Source: Rhododendron vialii
Taxonomy: Eukaryota; Streptophyta; Magnoliopsida; Ericales; Ericaceae
Assembly: GCF_030253575.1 (NCBI RefSeq)
Contig: NC_080558.1
Coordinates: 41,065,111-41,129,110, forward strand
DNA length: 64,000 nt
Reading direction: 5' to 3'
Shown here: in pieces, positions 62,857 to 64,000 of the stretch
Numbering within the stretch: position 1 is the first letter of the stretch
Layout of the letters: every line of letters starts with the position of its first letter
Notes under the pieces: generated by a model
What the model was told of the DNA's origin: nothing
Databases searched by the model: none
The model's input: the letters and a program-made list of their open reading frames with translations, nothing else
Position numbers and translations under genes: made by a program

Positions 62857-64000
62857 CTGCGTATGTAGGTATCAAACACAACCCCCACCTACTTTAAGCT
62901 AAAATTTATGCCAAAAAATGTCAACTTCCTAACGTACAGGGATAAGGGATGGATATGTTGTCTAAATTTTTTTTTTAAAATTTCAACCACTTAGGCACAC
63001 TTTTAACTAATCCCCTTTTCGGACCAATTAAAGGTAGTTAATCCATGCGAGAACAAAAGAATTCACAAAAAAATTATTTTTGTGCCGCTTGACTCTTAAA
63101 ATTGAATCATGGTCGATTGTGTGGGGAGCAAACCCACTAACTAACCGTACGGCGCGCTTTTACTCCACTTCTTTCTTACTAGTTTGAACAAAACTCATTT
63201 TTGGACTTCTTGAACAGACAAAAGGACTTTTTCCTGGCCGGTCCTATATAGGTGGACAATGTCCTGACAGATTCTGTTAGCTGACGAAGTCCTATCCATT
63301 AATTTCTTCCAAAAATACCCTTCGACCCATACAACCTCCTACACCACCACCACTCCACCACCACCACCAAGCTAGCATCACCACCACCACTGCCACCGCC
63401 ACCATGCCTCCACCACCACCACCACCATCGCTGCCACCACAATGACCACCACCACCACAACGCCGCCACCACCATCACCACCACCACCACTCTACCATCA
63501 CCACACCACCACCGCCACCCCAATGACCACCACCACTCCACCACCACAATTAATAGTGTTAGTTTCTGTCTAAACTAACAGTGTTAATTACAATATTAAT
63601 TAACAGTGTTAGTTTCTATCTAAATTCACACCATAATTAACAATATTAATTTTAATCTAAAAACACAATTAACAATGTTAATTGGTAAAAACTTGATACC
63701 CGAATATATCCTCCAATCCGGTCATCGTTCTGCTTAGCCCTGTCGACGAATCCAGAGACAACGATGATGGCGGACGACCGCTCCCGGGGAGGAGTCGGGC
63801 GGCGGGGATGAGCCGGTGATGTCGGCGTCCTGCGGTTGAGCTTGATGGCGGCGTTGACGGGATAGCTCGAAGAGGATCTTGGCGGTGAGCTAGAGGACCT
63901 CGATCCAAGAAGGGCGGCGGAGACGATCCGGGAAGGGCGATGGAAAGGATCCGCTATTGTCGTTGGTGATGGTGGCGCCATTGTCGTTGGTGACAAGCGA
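62857..64000. other. Region upstream of ABCG exon 2, no exon found
   Basis: By family structure this should be intron 1 of the transporter or, if exon 1 is lost, truncated flank. It contains a long CCA/CCACCA tract (63335-63545). At 63700-64000 a clearly GC-rich stretch has a Pro/Ser/Arg-rich minus-strand frame of 114 codons (63652-63996) cut by the window edge. That frame does not match PDR exon 1 and its identity is unknown. Confidence 0.45.
63335..63545. repeat. (CCA)n-rich microsatellite tract
   Basis: About 210 bases of CCACCACCACCA with interspersed CCG, TCA and ATG triplets. One strand is almost free of G apart from the interruptions. Open frames through it (such as 63299-63547) are artefacts of the triplet repeat. 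Confidence 0.9.

Noticed and set aside
63299-63547. Trp/Gly-rich minus-strand protein frame
   Set aside because: A reading of the CCA triplet repeat; open in several frames for that reason alone.

Overview
The window is nuclear DNA of a flowering plant, most likely a woody eudicot. The evidence is plant-specific gene families (a PLS-class PPR protein, a full-size PDR/ABCG transporter with about 20 exons, an F-box-associated protein, a PICKLE-type CHD3 first exon), GT-AG introns, AT-rich intergenic DNA, Stowaway-like, Mutator-like and Helitron non-autonomous transposons, and a small plastid insertion. Species cannot be read from the sequence; no prokaryotic or viral gene is present.

Layout. 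1-2290: first coding exon, leader and part of intron 1 of a CHD3/PICKLE-like gene, minus strand, running off the left edge. 2291-8851: intergenic, repeat-rich, with one possible solo LTR. 8852-30750: a head-to-tail tandem segmental duplication. Unit A (8852-20995) carries a decayed PPR gene and a truncated CAF1 deadenylase. Unit B (21009-30750) carries the intact PPR gene (21691-23412), and the intact CAF1 gene (29981-30805) crosses its right end. The two units allow comparison of filled and empty sites: a Stowaway-like MITE is in A only, a tiny poly(A) retro-insertion is in B only, and a 2.4-kb block with four exon-like segments is in A only. 30806-41587: intergenic, with one tRNA-Thr(AGT), an rpoC2 plastid scrap, several foldback/MITE elements, a 1.1-kb Mutator-like element with a 10-bp target duplication, and a frameshifted F-box-associated pseudogene.

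41588-64000: a PDR-type ABCG transporter on the minus strand. Nineteen exons were placed by hand; all splice junctions keep phase and no stop interrupts them, giving about 1,326 codons from the second family exon to the stop. The first family exon lies beyond the right edge or is missing. Its introns are loaded with transposons: a 6.9-kb intron holds a broken LINE ORF1 fragment (RRM plus DUF4283), a foldback element and two near-identical Helitrons abutting head-to-tail. The NBD2 signature and D-loop of the transporter deviate from the family pattern.

The genes belong to unrelated processes (chromatin remodelling, organelle RNA editing or processing, mRNA deadenylation, translation, membrane export). 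There is no sign of a functional cluster. The main biology here is gene duplication with asymmetric decay and transposon accumulation.
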